Assembly (NCBI RefSeq): GCF_011764485.1
Contig: NZ_AP022848.1
Coordinates: 4,058,001 to 4,122,000, forward strand
Length of the DNA: 64,000 nt
Direction: 5' to 3'
Origin: Bosea sp. ANAM02
GTDB lineage: Bacteria; Pseudomonadota; Alphaproteobacteria; Rhizobiales; Beijerinckiaceae
A model generated the notes under the pieces. The model saw only the letters and a list, made by a program, of their open reading frames with translations. It searched no databases and was not told where the DNA came from. Below, one piece after another: positions 1 through 8,167 of the stretch (position 1 is its first letter; every line of letters begins with the position of its first letter). The position numbers and the translations under genes are program-made.

Positions 1-214
1 TGGCGGGATCGGCGATCAGCGCCTCGGCCTCTTCCAGCGAGGCCTGCGCCTGCTGCCAGGAGGCGATCGCCGCGACCACGGGATCGAGCTCGGCCAGTTC
101 CTTCGCGAGCTCGACGGTGCGCGCCGCCTCGGTCGCGTGGTTGATCTCGTCGGTCGCGGCGGCATGGCGTGCCACGATGACGTCGAGACGATCCTGTGGA
201 AGCTGGAGAGACAT
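1..214 (-). CDS. prfA: Peptide chain release factor 1, N-terminal part (gene runs off the window)
   Basis: About 71 codons of the start of a minus-strand gene are present; the rest lies left of the window. The ATG at 214 opens MSLQLPQDRLDVIVARHA, followed by an alanine/glutamate-rich helical stretch as in domain 1 of alphaproteobacterial RF1, which reads UAA and UAG stop codons in the ribosome. The catalytic GGQ motif is outside the window. The gene follows ptsP on the same strand with a 56-base gap, a common alphaproteobacterial order that supports the call. A generic helical protein cannot be fully excluded from this fragment alone. Confidence 0.8.
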   Translation of the reverse strand, partial: MSLQLPQDRLDVIVARHAAATDEINHATEAARTVELAKELAELDPVVAAIASWQQAQASLEEAEALIADPA

Positions 215-270
215 CAAGCGAACTCGTGAAACGAAAGGGAAAAGCGGCAGCGGACGCAGTTATAGCGTCG

Positions 271-2538
271 CTAGACCGGGACCTTGAACTCGGTCGCGAA
301 GGCCGCGAGCTGCGGGCGCAGATTGGTGGCGCCTTCCGGCGAGGCCAGCATCCAGTCCATGCGCTCGCGCAATTTGCCGGCATCGAGCGCGCGCAGCATC
401 GCCTTGACCGGCCCGATCGAGGCCGCCGACATCGAGAAGCCGCGATAGCCCAAGCCGATCAGGGCCATGGTCTCCAGGGGCTTGCCGCCCATTTCGCCGC
501 AGACGGTGACCGGGCAGCCGGTCTCGGCGGCCGCCTCGACGATACGCCGAAGCGCCCTGAGCGGACCGACGCCGAGCGGATCGAAGCGATCGGCGACGCG
601 CTTGTTCTCGCGGTCGGCGGCGAAGAGGAACTGCATCAGATCGTTCGTGCCGATCGAGAGAAAATCGGCCTCGCGCGCGATCTCCGGCAATTCGAAGAGC
701 AACGAGGGCACCTCGACCATGACGCCGACGCGCAGGTCACGCGGTGGCTGCACGCCCTGCTTCTCCAGCATGGCCTGCTCGCGGCGGATGATCATGCGGG
801 CGCGGCGGAACTCCTCGGTGGTCGCGACCATCGGCAGCATGATCTTGAGGTCGCGGCCGGCGCCGGCGCGCAGCATCGCGCGCACCTGCGCCCGCAGCAG
901 CCGCGGCTTGTCGAGGCCGATGCGGATCGCGCGCCAGCCGAGCGCCGGGTTCTCCTCCTCGACACGCTCCATGTAGGGCAGCACCTTGTCGCCGCCGATA
1001 TCGAGGGTGCGGAACGTGACGGGGCGTTCGGCCGCCGCCTCCAGCACCGCGGCATAGAGGGCCTGCTGTTCGCCGGTAGTCGGCATATGCTGAGCCACCA
1101 TGAACTGCAGTTCGGTGCGGAACAGGCCGATGCCGGCAGCGGCCGTGGCCTCGATATTCGGCATGTCGACGATCAGGCCCGCGTTGATCTGCAAGGTGAT
1201 GTCGACGCCGTCCCGGGTGACGGCCGGCAGTTCCTTGAGCTTCTGATACTGCTTCTGCTTGCGGGCGCGCAGCCGCGCCTTGTCCTTGTAGGCGTTCTCG
1301 ACATCGGGCTGCGGGCGGATCTGCACCTCTCCGGCCTGGCCGTCGACGATGATGGCGTCGCCCGCCTCGACCAGCGCGGTCGCATTGACGACCTCGCCCA
1401 CGGCGGGGATGCCGAGCGCACGGGCGACGATGGCGATATGGCTGGTCGGCCCGCCCTCCTCCAGCACGAGCCCGCGCAGATGGGCGCGATCATAGTCGAG
1501 CAGCGCCGCCGGCCCCATCGAGCGGGCGACGAGGATGGCATTCTCGGGCAGGTTCTCGCGGGCGACGCCGTTCGCCTTGCCGACCAACGTGCGCAGCAGG
1601 CGGTTGGCGAGATCGTCGAGATCGTGCAGCCGTTCGCGCAGATAGGGGTCGGTCTGGCGCAGCATCTTGGCGCGCGTGTCGGACTGGACGCGCTCGACCG
1701 CCGCCTCGGCGGTGAGGCCGGTCATCACGACCTCGCGCATGCGGCGCAGCCAGCCCTGGTCATGGGCGAACATGCGGAAGGTCTCGAGCACGTCGCGATG
1801 CTCGCCGGTATGGGCGACGTCGCCACGCTCGACCAGTTCGTCGATCGAGGCGCGCATCTCTCCGATCGCCGCTTCGAGACGGCCGACCTCGGCCGCCGGG
1901 TTCTCGGCAATGAGATTGGTGATCGCCACGCGTGGCTCGTGCAGCACGGCATGGCCGAGGCCGACGCCATCGGCCAGCGCCACGCCGACGCCGTGAATGG
2001 CACGGTCGAGGCCGATCGAGGCGCCGGGCGCGGCCAGCGACTTGAGGCCGCCGGCCGCGATCATCTCCGCCATCAGCATGGCGGTGGTCTGGAGGGTCTC
2101 GACCTCGTCTTCGGAATAGAGCCGCGAGGCCCGGTTCTGGATGACGAGCACGCCCATGACGGCGCCGCCGCGCAGGATCGGCACACCGAGGAAGGAGCGA
2201 TAGACCTCTTCACCCGTCTCCGGACGATAGGAGAAGGAGGGATGCGCCTGCGCATCCGACAGGGCCAGCGGCTCGGCCTCGCTCGCGATCAGGCCGACGA
2301 GGCCCTCGCCGGCCCGCATGGTGGTGAGATGGACCGCCTCGCGGTTGAGGCCTTCGGTGGCGTAGAGTTCGAGCGAGCCGTCCTCGCGCAGGACGTAGAC
2401 GGAGCAGACCTCGGCGACGAGATTGCCGGCGATGAGGACGACAAGGCGATCCAGCCGCTCCTGCGGGCTGATCGATGCCGCCATGACCTCACGGAGACGG
2501 CGCAACAGAACGCCCGGTCCTCCGAGAGCGCCTCGCAT
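271..2538 (-). CDS. ptsP: Phosphoenolpyruvate-protein phosphotransferase PtsP (EI-Ntr)
   Basis: Enzyme I of the nitrogen-related phosphotransferase system takes phosphate from PEP and passes it to NPr, which regulates nitrogen, potassium and carbon responses in the cytoplasm. A GAF sensor domain occupies roughly residues 10-160, followed by the EI N-terminal region. The phosphohistidine domain carries GGPTSHIAIVAR with the active His at about residue 367, and a PEP-binding barrel follows at about 410-705. The start is placed at 2538 (MRGALGGP, 755 residues) because GGAGGG lies 9 bases upstream; an in-frame ATG at 2571 would add 11 residues but has no ribosome site. No HPr or sugar-specific PTS gene is nearby, as expected for the regulatory branch. 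Confidence 0.95.
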   Translation of the reverse strand: MRGALGGPGVLLRRLREVMAASISPQERLDRLVVLIAGNLVAEVCSVYVLREDGSLELYATEGLNREAVHLTTMRAGEGLVGLIASEAEPLALSDAQAHPSFSYRPETGEEVYRSFLGVPILRGGAVMGVLVIQNRASRLYSEDEVETLQTTAMLMAEMIAAGGLKSLAAPGASIGLDRAIHGVGVALADGVGLGHAVLHEPRVAITNLIAENPAAEVGRLEAAIGEMRASIDELVERGDVAHTGEHRDVLETFRMFAHDQGWLRRMREVVMTGLTAEAAVERVQSDTRAKMLRQTDPYLRERLHDLDDLANRLLRTLVGKANGVARENLPENAILVARSMGPAALLDYDRAHLRGLVLEEGGPTSHIAIVARALGIPAVGEVVNATALVEAGDAIIVDGQAGEVQIRPQPDVENAYKDKARLRARKQKQYQKLKELPAVTRDGVDITLQINAGLIVDMPNIEATAAAGIGLFRTELQFMVAQHMPTTGEQQALYAAVLEAAAERPVTFRTLDIGGDKVLPYMERVEEENPALGWRAIRIGLDKPRLLRAQVRAMLRAGAGRDLKIMLPMVATTEEFRRARMIIRREQAMLEKQGVQPPRDLRVGVMVEVPSLLFELPEIAREADFLSIGTNDLMQFLFAADRENKRVADRFDPLGVGPLRALRRIVEAAAETGCPVTVCGEMGGKPLETMALIGLGYRGFSMSAASIGPVKAMLRALDAGKLRERMDWMLASPEGATNLRPQLAAFATEFKVPV

Positions 2539-2720
2539 CGATCTCAGCCCTCCGCCCGCCTCCTCAGCCATCGATGATACGATGCCTGTCCAGACCTGAG
2601 TCGCCCGCTCCGGTCATGCTGCCTTCTAGCGATGAAAGACCTTATTCGGCAAGGGCCGCGAACGGCGCGCACAGCATCACCCCAAGATTTCGGTGGTTTC
2701 CGCGAGCCAAGAGCCAAGTC

Positions 2721-4286
2721 TCAGGGGCGCACCAGGGCGAGATGAGAAGCCCTCGCGGCGCTCCGCTTCGCGCGCGATCCTGCCGACATCTTGCGTACAC
2801 CCGTTTCAGCCACCGGCGACGGCTCGGCCGACGCCTCGCTCCGGCTCGTCCGCCGCGCACCGGAACGGGGCTCCTTGCGGGCTTCGTCCACAAGTGCAAC
2901 CTCGGCAGTTGCTGCGTCTCCGGCCAGTTCCCCGAGGTATTGGCGCGTCCACCAATTGATATCGGTCGCGGCGATGACGGCGTAGAGCCGCTCGAAGCGG
3001 CGGATACGCTCCGATTTCGGCATGGCGAGCGCGGTGCGGATCGCCTCCGCCACCTCATGGGAATCGAAGGGATTGACGATCAGCGCCTCGCCCATCTGCT
3101 GGGCGGCCCCTGCGAAACGCGAGAGCACGAGCACGCCCGGGTCGGCCGGATCCTGTGCCGCGACATATTCCTTGGCGACGAGGTTCATGCCGTCGCGCAT
3201 CGGCGTGACCAGACCAACCTGGGCGCGGCGATAGAAGCCCGCCAGCGCCTTGCGCGAATAGGCCTTCTTGACCACGCGGATCGGCGTCCAGTCGAACTCG
3301 CCGAGCTGGGCATTGAGACGCCCGGCGACCTCGTCGGACTGACGGTCGAGTTCGGCATATTCGGGCACGTCGCTGCGCGAAGGCGGGGCAATCTGCAGCA
3401 GGCTGACTCGCCCGCGATCCTCCGGATGGTTGCGCAGGAACTCGCCGAAGGCCTCGAGCCTGGGCACGATGCCCTTGGAATAGTCGAGCCGGTCGACGCC
3501 GATGACGAGCTTGCGTTCGCCAAGCGATTCCCGGGTGGCGCGCAGTGGGGTCGCGGCCTGGCGCACCGAGGCTGCGGCAAGCTTGCGGAAGCCCTCAACG
3601 TCGATGCCGATCGGAAAGGCCTGCACCGCCGTCTCACGCCCGGCCAGCCGCACGCGCTTGCCGTTCGAACGCGCCCCGCAGAGCGAAACCAGCCCGTCGA
3701 TCAGGTTACGGGCATCGGGCTCGGTCTGCATGCCGACGAGGTCGTAAGCGGCCATGGTACGGATCAGCGTGGCGCTGAAGGGCAAGGCGCCGACGACATC
3801 GGCGCCCGGCCAGGGAATGTGATGGAAGTAGCCGATCCGGTTGGTGACGCCGCGCCGGCGCAATTCCGCCGCCAGCGGAATCAGGTGGTAATCGTGGATC
3901 CAGATGAGATCGTCGGGCTTGATCAGTCCGGCCAGCGCGCGGGCGAAGCGGCGGTTGACGCCGAGATAGCCCATATAGTCGCTGCGCCGAAACTCGGTCA
4001 GGCCGAGCCGATAATGCATCAGCGGCCAGAGAGCCCGGTTGGAGAAGCCGAGATAATAGCTCTGGCGCTCGGCCTCGCTGAGATCGGTAACGGCATAGGT
4101 GACGTTGCCGTGCTCGACCTGCCTGACCTGCTTGGAGGTGGCATCGGTCACGGCGCCACTCCAGCCGAACCAGAGGCCGCCCCGCTGCTCCAGAGCCTCG
4201 CGCAAGGCGACTGCCAGCCCCCCCGCCATCACCTTCTCATGGCGATCGGGAATCGTGACCCGGTTGGAAACGATGACAAGACGCAT
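2721..4286 (-). CDS. otsA: Alpha,alpha-trehalose-6-phosphate synthase
   Basis: GT20 retaining glycosyltransferase joining UDP-glucose and glucose-6-phosphate to trehalose-6-phosphate in the cytoplasm. The start at 4286 ([10 protein letters not shown]) is preceded by GGAGAA; an ATG 11 codons further up has no such support. Family motifs visible are the N-terminal [26 protein letters not shown] and the nucleotide-sugar loop [13 protein letters not shown]. At 521 residues it is some 50 longer than typical OtsA: after the conserved core ends there is a basic Ser/Ala/Arg-rich, probably disordered tail. It is divergent from otsB, with a likely stress promoter between them. Confidence 0.96.
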   Translation of the reverse strand: MRLVIVSNRVTIPDRHEKVMAGGLAVALREALEQRGGLWFGWSGAVTDATSKQVRQVEHGNVTYAVTDLSEAERQSYYLGFSNRALWPLMHYRLGLTEFRRSDYMGYLGVNRRFARALAGLIKPDDLIWIHDYHLIPLAAELRRRGVTNRIGYFHHIPWPGADVVGALPFSATLIRTMAAYDLVGMQTEPDARNLIDGLVSLCGARSNGKRVRLAGRETAVQAFPIGIDVEGFRKLAAASVRQAATPLRATRESLGERKLVIGVDRLDYSKGIVPRLEAFGEFLRNHPEDRGRVSLLQIAPPSRSDVPEYAELDRQSDEVAGRLNAQLGEFDWTPIRVVKKAYSRKALAGFYRRAQVGLVTPMRDGMNLVAKEYVAAQDPADPGVLVLSRFAGAAQQMGEALIVNPFDSHEVAEAIRTALAMPKSERIRRFERLYAVIAATDINWWTRQYLGELAGDAATAEVALVDEARKEPRSGARRTSRSEASAEPSPVAETGVRKMSAGSRAKRSAARASHLALVRP

Positions 4287-4567
4287 GGACGAGCATTCTC
4301 CGGCAGAGGCCGCCCGCATTTCGCCATAGGCGGCAGGAACAGAACGCTTCCGAAAGCGTAATGTTTCCGAGGTGCGGACGCGGTCACATGGCAGCGCTGT
4401 GGCAGCCGTGCGGTGAAATCGCGGTCGTCATGGTAGGCTTTCGACAGTTCGAGGCAACCCCTGCGGTCCGATTTTCGACACGGCCCTCGTCAGTCGATAA
4501 GACAATAAAGGATATTCCCGGCCGCGTAGCCGCTCTTCTGCCGCCTTCTCTGCCCAGATACGAGACG
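4287..4567. promoter_or_regulatory. Divergent otsA/otsB promoter region with EcfG-like sites
   Basis: The 281 bases between the two starts hold no convincing gene. Around 4336-4368 there are overlapping near-matches to the alphaproteobacterial general stress sigma factor EcfG promoter (GGAAC, 16-17 bases, CGTT). On the plus strand GGAAC (4336-4340) is 16 bases from CGTAA (4357). On the minus strand GGAAAC (4368-4363) is 16 bases from CGTT (4346-4343). The centre is a small palindrome, ACGCTT-CCGA-AAGCGT. EcfG control of trehalose genes is established in several Rhizobiales; assigning it here is inference, as each site has one deviation. Confidence 0.5.
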
Positions 4568-5368
4568 ATGACGACCTTGATTGAACTCGATACCGCCCCA
4601 GGCTCCCGCAAGATCGCTTCCGCGGATCGCGAAATCGCTCTGTTCCTCGATTTCGACGGCACGCTTGTGGAGATCGCCCCCTCGCCGGAGGATGTTCATC
4701 TGGACCGGCGGGTGGCACCGGCGCTGACGGTCCTGCGCGCGCAGCTCGGCGGCGCGCTCGCGCTGGTCTCCGGTCGTCCGATCGGCTTTCTCGACGACAT
4801 TCTGGCACCGCATCGCTTCGACATCGCCGGGCTGCACGGCGCCCAGATTCGCGTCGATGGGGAGATCCGCTCACAGGCCGAGGCCCATGAAGGCATGCGC
4901 GCGGCTTTGCGCGACCTCGTCCGCTTCGCCAACAGCCATGTCGGCATCATCGTCGAGGACAAGCGCATGTCCGTCGCGCTGCACTGGCGCCTCGCGCCCA
5001 CGCTGGAAGACGAAGCCCAGGCCCTGATGCGCGGCATCGCGGCGCGCATGGGGCCGGGCATGCGCCTGCAGGAGGGCAAGTCCGTCGCCGAGTTCGTGCC
5101 GGCGGGCGCCAGCAAGGGAAGCGCCATCGCCTGGCTGATGGCGACGCCCGCTTATGCCGGCCGCCAGCCGGTCTTCATCGGCGACGACATCACCGACGAG
5201 GACGGGTTCAAGGTCGTCAACGCCATGGGAGGCGTGTCCGTACGCATCGGCGCGGACCGGGAAAGCCACGCCACCTGCCGGCTTCCCTCGCCGACCGCAT
5301 TGAGGCACATCCTTCTCGAAGCCGCAGAAAGCGGCCATCTTTCCGCTGCCAGCTTCAAGCAGGACTGA
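4568..5368 (+). CDS. otsB: Trehalose-6-phosphate phosphatase
   Basis: HAD-superfamily phosphatase releasing trehalose from trehalose-6-phosphate. The nucleophile motif DFDGTLVEI places the catalytic Asp at residue 28 and the acid/base Asp at residue 30. The C-terminal FIGDDITDEDGF motif supplies the Mg-binding acids, and SGRP and GLHG loops lie between. The start chosen is the ATG at 4568 (MTTLIELD, 266 residues, normal for OtsB). The frame stays open back to 4361, but those 69 extra codons look non-conserved and overlap the promoter region. It is followed after 6 bases by the GH15 gene, so the two are probably one transcript. Confidence 0.95.
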   Translation: MTTLIELDTAPGSRKIASADREIALFLDFDGTLVEIAPSPEDVHLDRRVAPALTVLRAQLGGALALVSGRPIGFLDDILAPHRFDIAGLHGAQIRVDGEIRSQAEAHEGMRAALRDLVRFANSHVGIIVEDKRMSVALHWRLAPTLEDEAQALMRGIAARMGPGMRLQEGKSVAEFVPAGASKGSAIAWLMATPAYAGRQPVFIGDDITDEDGFKVVNAMGGVSVRIGADRESHATCRLPSPTALRHILLEAAESGHLSAASFKQD

Positions 5369-5374
5369 CCGACC

Positions 5375-7216
5375 ATGACCGTTACGACCTCGGCCGCGGG
5401 GCATCACTCCGCCTCGCTCGACCTCGGCGTGATCGGCAATTGCTCGATCGCCGCCCTCATCGACCGCCGCGCCCGCATCGTCTGGGGCTGCTTCCCGCGC
5501 TTCGACCGCGATCCCGTCTTCTGCTCGCTGATCGACAACCAGGCGGAGGACGGCGACGCAGAACTCGGCAAGGGCTTCTTCGCCATCGAGCTCGTCGGCA
5601 TGACGCGCTGCGAGCAGGGCTATCTCGACAATACCGCGATCCTCTCGTCCGTGCTCTCGGACGACCAGGGCAATGCGATCGAGATCCTCGATTTCGCGCC
5701 GCGCTTTCTGCGCTACGAGCGCTTCTTCCGGCCGCCTCAGCTCGTGCGTCGGGTCCGGCGCGTCTCCGGGCGGCCACGTATCCGCGTACTGGTCAGGCCC
5801 AGCCTCGGCATCGGCGAGGAACCCGACGAGGTCACGCGCGGCTCCAACCATGTCCGCTATGTCGGCGCCGACCAGACGATTCGCCTGACGACCAACGCAC
5901 CGCTCTCCTATGTCGTGGAAGGCACGCCCTTCGCGGTCGACCAGGCCTATTCCTTCTTCATCGGTTCGGACGAGGCGCTGCGCGCCGAGATCGAGACGAC
6001 ATCACGCGAGTTCCTCGACAAGACCACCGACTACTGGCACGACTGGGTGCGCTCACTCTCGATCCCCTTCGAGTACCAGAAGGAGGTGATCCGGGCCGCG
6101 ATCACGCTGAAGCTCTGCGCCTTCGAGGAGACTGGAGCGATCGTCGCGGCACTGACGACCTCGATCCCCGAGGCGCCAGGCACGCAGCGCAACTGGGACT
6201 ATCGCTATTGCTGGCTGCGCGACGCGTATTTCGTCGTGCATGCGTTGAACCGGCTCGGCACGACGCGGACGATGGAGGATTATCTCGGCTTCATCACCAA
6301 TATCGTCGACACCTTCTCGGAGAGCGGCGCCGAGCATCTGCCGCCGCTCTATCCGATCACGCGCGGCGGCACACTGGTCGAATTCGAGGCCAGCAACCTC
6401 TCCGGCTATCGCGGGCACCGACCGGTGCGCTTCGGCAATGGCGCGGCGGTGCAGATCCAGAACGACGGCTACGGCGCGGTCGTGCTGGCGGCGACGCATT
6501 CTTTCTTCGACCGGCGCCTGATCCAGCCGGGCAAGGAGACGCTGTTCGGGCAGCTCGAGCGCATGGGCGAGATCGCCATCGCGGTGTTCGACAAGCCCGA
6601 TGCGGGGCCGTGGGAGCTGCGCGAGAAGGAGGCGGTGCATTCCTTCTCCAGCGTGATGTGCTGGGCGGCCTGCGACCGGCTCGCCCGCATCGCCGGGACG
6701 CTCGGACGCGCCGATCGCAAGGAGTTCTGGAAGGGCGAAGCCCGGCGCTTGAAGGAAGCCATCGCCGAGCATATCTGGAACGAGAGCAAGGGCCATTTCG
6801 TCTCGACCTTCGGCGGCGAGGATCTCGACGCGACCCTGCTGCTGCTGGCCGAGCTCGGTTTCGTCAAACCGGATGATGCCCGTTTCGTCGCCACCGTCGA
6901 GGCGATCGGCCGCGACCTCAAGCGCGGCGACCTCCTGCTGCGCTACGCCACGCAGGACGATTTCGGCTACATGCATACCGGCTTCCTGATCTGCGCCTTC
7001 TGGTATGTCGATGCGCTGAACGCGATCGGCCGCCGGGACGAAGCCAAGGAGCTGTTCGAACGTGTCCTGCAGCGACGCAACAGCTTCGGCCTGCTCTCCG
7101 AAGACGCAGACCTCAAGACCGGCGAACTCTGGGGCAATTTCCCGCAGACCTATTCGCATGTCGGCCTGATCAACTGCGCGATGCGGTTGAGCCGGGACTG
7201 GGAGGAGGCGTTCTAA
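5375..7216 (+). CDS. Glycoside hydrolase family 15 protein (glucoamylase/trehalase-like)
   Basis: A 613-residue protein with an N-terminal beta-rich domain (about 1-220) and an (alpha/alpha)6 barrel carrying GH15 signatures: RNWDYRYCWLRDAYF near residue 270, and a GY.G..PVRFGNGAAVQIQND segment around 345-370. No signal peptide is visible, so it should act in the cytoplasm. GH15 members cleave alpha-glucosidic bonds, and some actinobacterial and archaeal members are trehalases. Placement 6 bases after otsB suggests a trehalose-related role, such as turnover of trehalose or an alpha-glucan. The exact substrate cannot be read from the sequence. Confidence 0.88.
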   Translation: MTVTTSAAGHHSASLDLGVIGNCSIAALIDRRARIVWGCFPRFDRDPVFCSLIDNQAEDGDAELGKGFFAIELVGMTRCEQGYLDNTAILSSVLSDDQGNAIEILDFAPRFLRYERFFRPPQLVRRVRRVSGRPRIRVLVRPSLGIGEEPDEVTRGSNHVRYVGADQTIRLTTNAPLSYVVEGTPFAVDQAYSFFIGSDEALRAEIETTSREFLDKTTDYWHDWVRSLSIPFEYQKEVIRAAITLKLCAFEETGAIVAALTTSIPEAPGTQRNWDYRYCWLRDAYFVVHALNRLGTTRTMEDYLGFITNIVDTFSESGAEHLPPLYPITRGGTLVEFEASNLSGYRGHRPVRFGNGAAVQIQNDGYGAVVLAATHSFFDRRLIQPGKETLFGQLERMGEIAIAVFDKPDAGPWELREKEAVHSFSSVMCWAACDRLARIAGTLGRADRKEFWKGEARRLKEAIAEHIWNESKGHFVSTFGGEDLDATLLLLAELGFVKPDDARFVATVEAIGRDLKRGDLLLRYATQDDFGYMHTGFLICAFWYVDALNAIGRRDEAKELFERVLQRRNSFGLLSEDADLKTGELWGNFPQTYSHVGLINCAMRLSRDWEEAF

Positions 7217-7255
7217 GCCGATCCGTTTCGGTCGTCTCCTCCCGCTTGCGACCCC

Positions 7256-7477
7256 TCATCGCGGCGCGCCGAAGCGGAAGGCGATTGGGATCACCCCGTA
7301 GACCATCGCCAGCACCATGGGCGGCACGGCCAGGGCCGTGACGCCGAAAATGGGCCAGCCCGCCGTGAACGGCGCCAGCGCGGCCAGCACGAGATTGATC
7401 GCGACATAAGCCCCTACGATCGCGACCATCAGGAAACGCAGGCGCGATGCCAGGCGGGACAAAACCGAAAGAGTCAT
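7256..7477 (-). CDS. Small two-helix membrane protein, divergent from TetR
   Basis: A 73-residue protein with a short basic N-terminus (MTLSVLSRLASRLR) and two hydrophobic segments (about residues 16-35 and 43-65) joined by a short turn, ending in a basic residue; it should sit in the inner membrane. I do not recognise a family. Its start is 102 bases from the start of the divergently transcribed TetR gene, and palindromes in that gap make it the probable regulatory target. The function is unknown; a small efflux or stress-accessory protein is one guess from the TetR context only. Confidence 0.7.
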   Translation of the reverse strand: MTLSVLSRLASRLRFLMVAIVGAYVAINLVLAALAPFTAGWPIFGVTALAVPPMVLAMVYGVIPIAFRFGAPR

Positions 7478-7490
7478 CGGGCATCTACAT

Positions 7491-7542
7491 ATAACGAAAC
7501 GTTCCGTTTCTATTTATTGATTTAAACGGACCGTTTCGTTAT
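7491..7542. promoter_or_regulatory. Paired palindromic operators between small membrane protein and TetR
   Basis: Two short palindromes lie in the divergent gap: GAAACG-TTC-CGTTTC at 7496-7510 and AAACGG-A-CCGTTT at 7524-7536. They are themselves nested in an 11-base perfect inverted repeat, ATAACGAAACG (7491-7501) with CGTTTCGTTAT (7532-7542). The segment is clearly more AT-rich than its surroundings. This is the usual form and place of a TetR-family operator that controls both genes. The match is seen directly; binding by the adjacent TetR is inferred. Confidence 0.7.
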
Positions 7543-7579
7543 GTCAAGAAGCAGAGCGTGACTGACAGGGTTCGAGGAT

Positions 7580-8161
7580 ATGGAGACGAAGCCGAAGCGC
7601 CGCGCCTCGATCGGCGCCCGCCGCAGCCCGGAAACCGAGGCTGCGGTGAAGGCGGCAGCGCGCGAATTGCTGGCCGAAAAGGGCTATGCCGGTTTCTCGA
7701 TCGAGGAGGTCGCCCGCCGCGCCGGCGCCGGCAAGCCGACGATCTATCGCTGGTGGCCGAACAAGGCCGAGCTGTTCATCGCGATCTATGGCGTCGAGAA
7801 GGATGCGGCTATTCCCGTTCCGGACGAAGGTTCGCTGCGCGCCGATCTGCTGCGTTACACGCGCGATCTCTGGCGCTTCTGGCGCGAGGACGCTGCAGGG
7901 CGCGTTTTCCGGGGACTGATCGCCGAGGCTCAGACCAGCGAGACCGCACTCGCCGCATTGCGCTTCAAGTTCATGCCGGAGCGCCTCGCCTCACCGCGCC
8001 GGATGTTCGTACGCGCGGCCGAGCGCGGCGAATTTTCGCCAGACGAGATCGACGACCGGCTTGAACTCTGGGTCGGTTTCAACTGGCTGCATGTGCTGAC
8101 CGACCGGCTGAGCGAGGACGAGCCCTCGCTCAGCCGCAAGATCGAGCTGCTCTGCCGCTGA
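7580..8161 (+). CDS. TetR/AcrR family transcriptional regulator
   Basis: A 193-residue regulator. The N-terminal DNA-binding domain spans about residues 18-65, with the family pattern A..LLAEKGYAGFSIEEVARRAGAGKPTIYRWWPNK and a helix-turn-helix at AGAGKPTIYRWW. The remainder is a helical ligand-binding/dimerisation domain of the TetR_C type. The ligand is not predictable. It is divergent from a 73-residue membrane protein gene, with strong palindromes between them, and convergent with the M20 peptidase, whose stop is 6 bases away. Autoregulation and control of the membrane protein are the simplest reading. Confidence 0.93.
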   Translation: METKPKRRASIGARRSPETEAAVKAAARELLAEKGYAGFSIEEVARRAGAGKPTIYRWWPNKAELFIAIYGVEKDAAIPVPDEGSLRADLLRYTRDLWRFWREDAAGRVFRGLIAEAQTSETALAALRFKFMPERLASPRRMFVRAAERGEFSPDEIDDRLELWVGFNWLHVLTDRLSEDEPSLSRKIELLCR

Positions 8162-8167
8162 GATCGA

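Noticed and set aside
196..2577. A 793-codon open frame on the plus strand opposite ptsP
   Set aside because: It is antisense to a fully conserved PtsP, rich in Arg/His/Asp/Gln as expected for the complementary frame of a GC-rich gene, and has no ribosome site or domain.
4361..4567. A longer OtsB starting at 4361
   Set aside because: The 69 extra residues are not conserved, contain no signal sequence and overlap the promoter palindrome.
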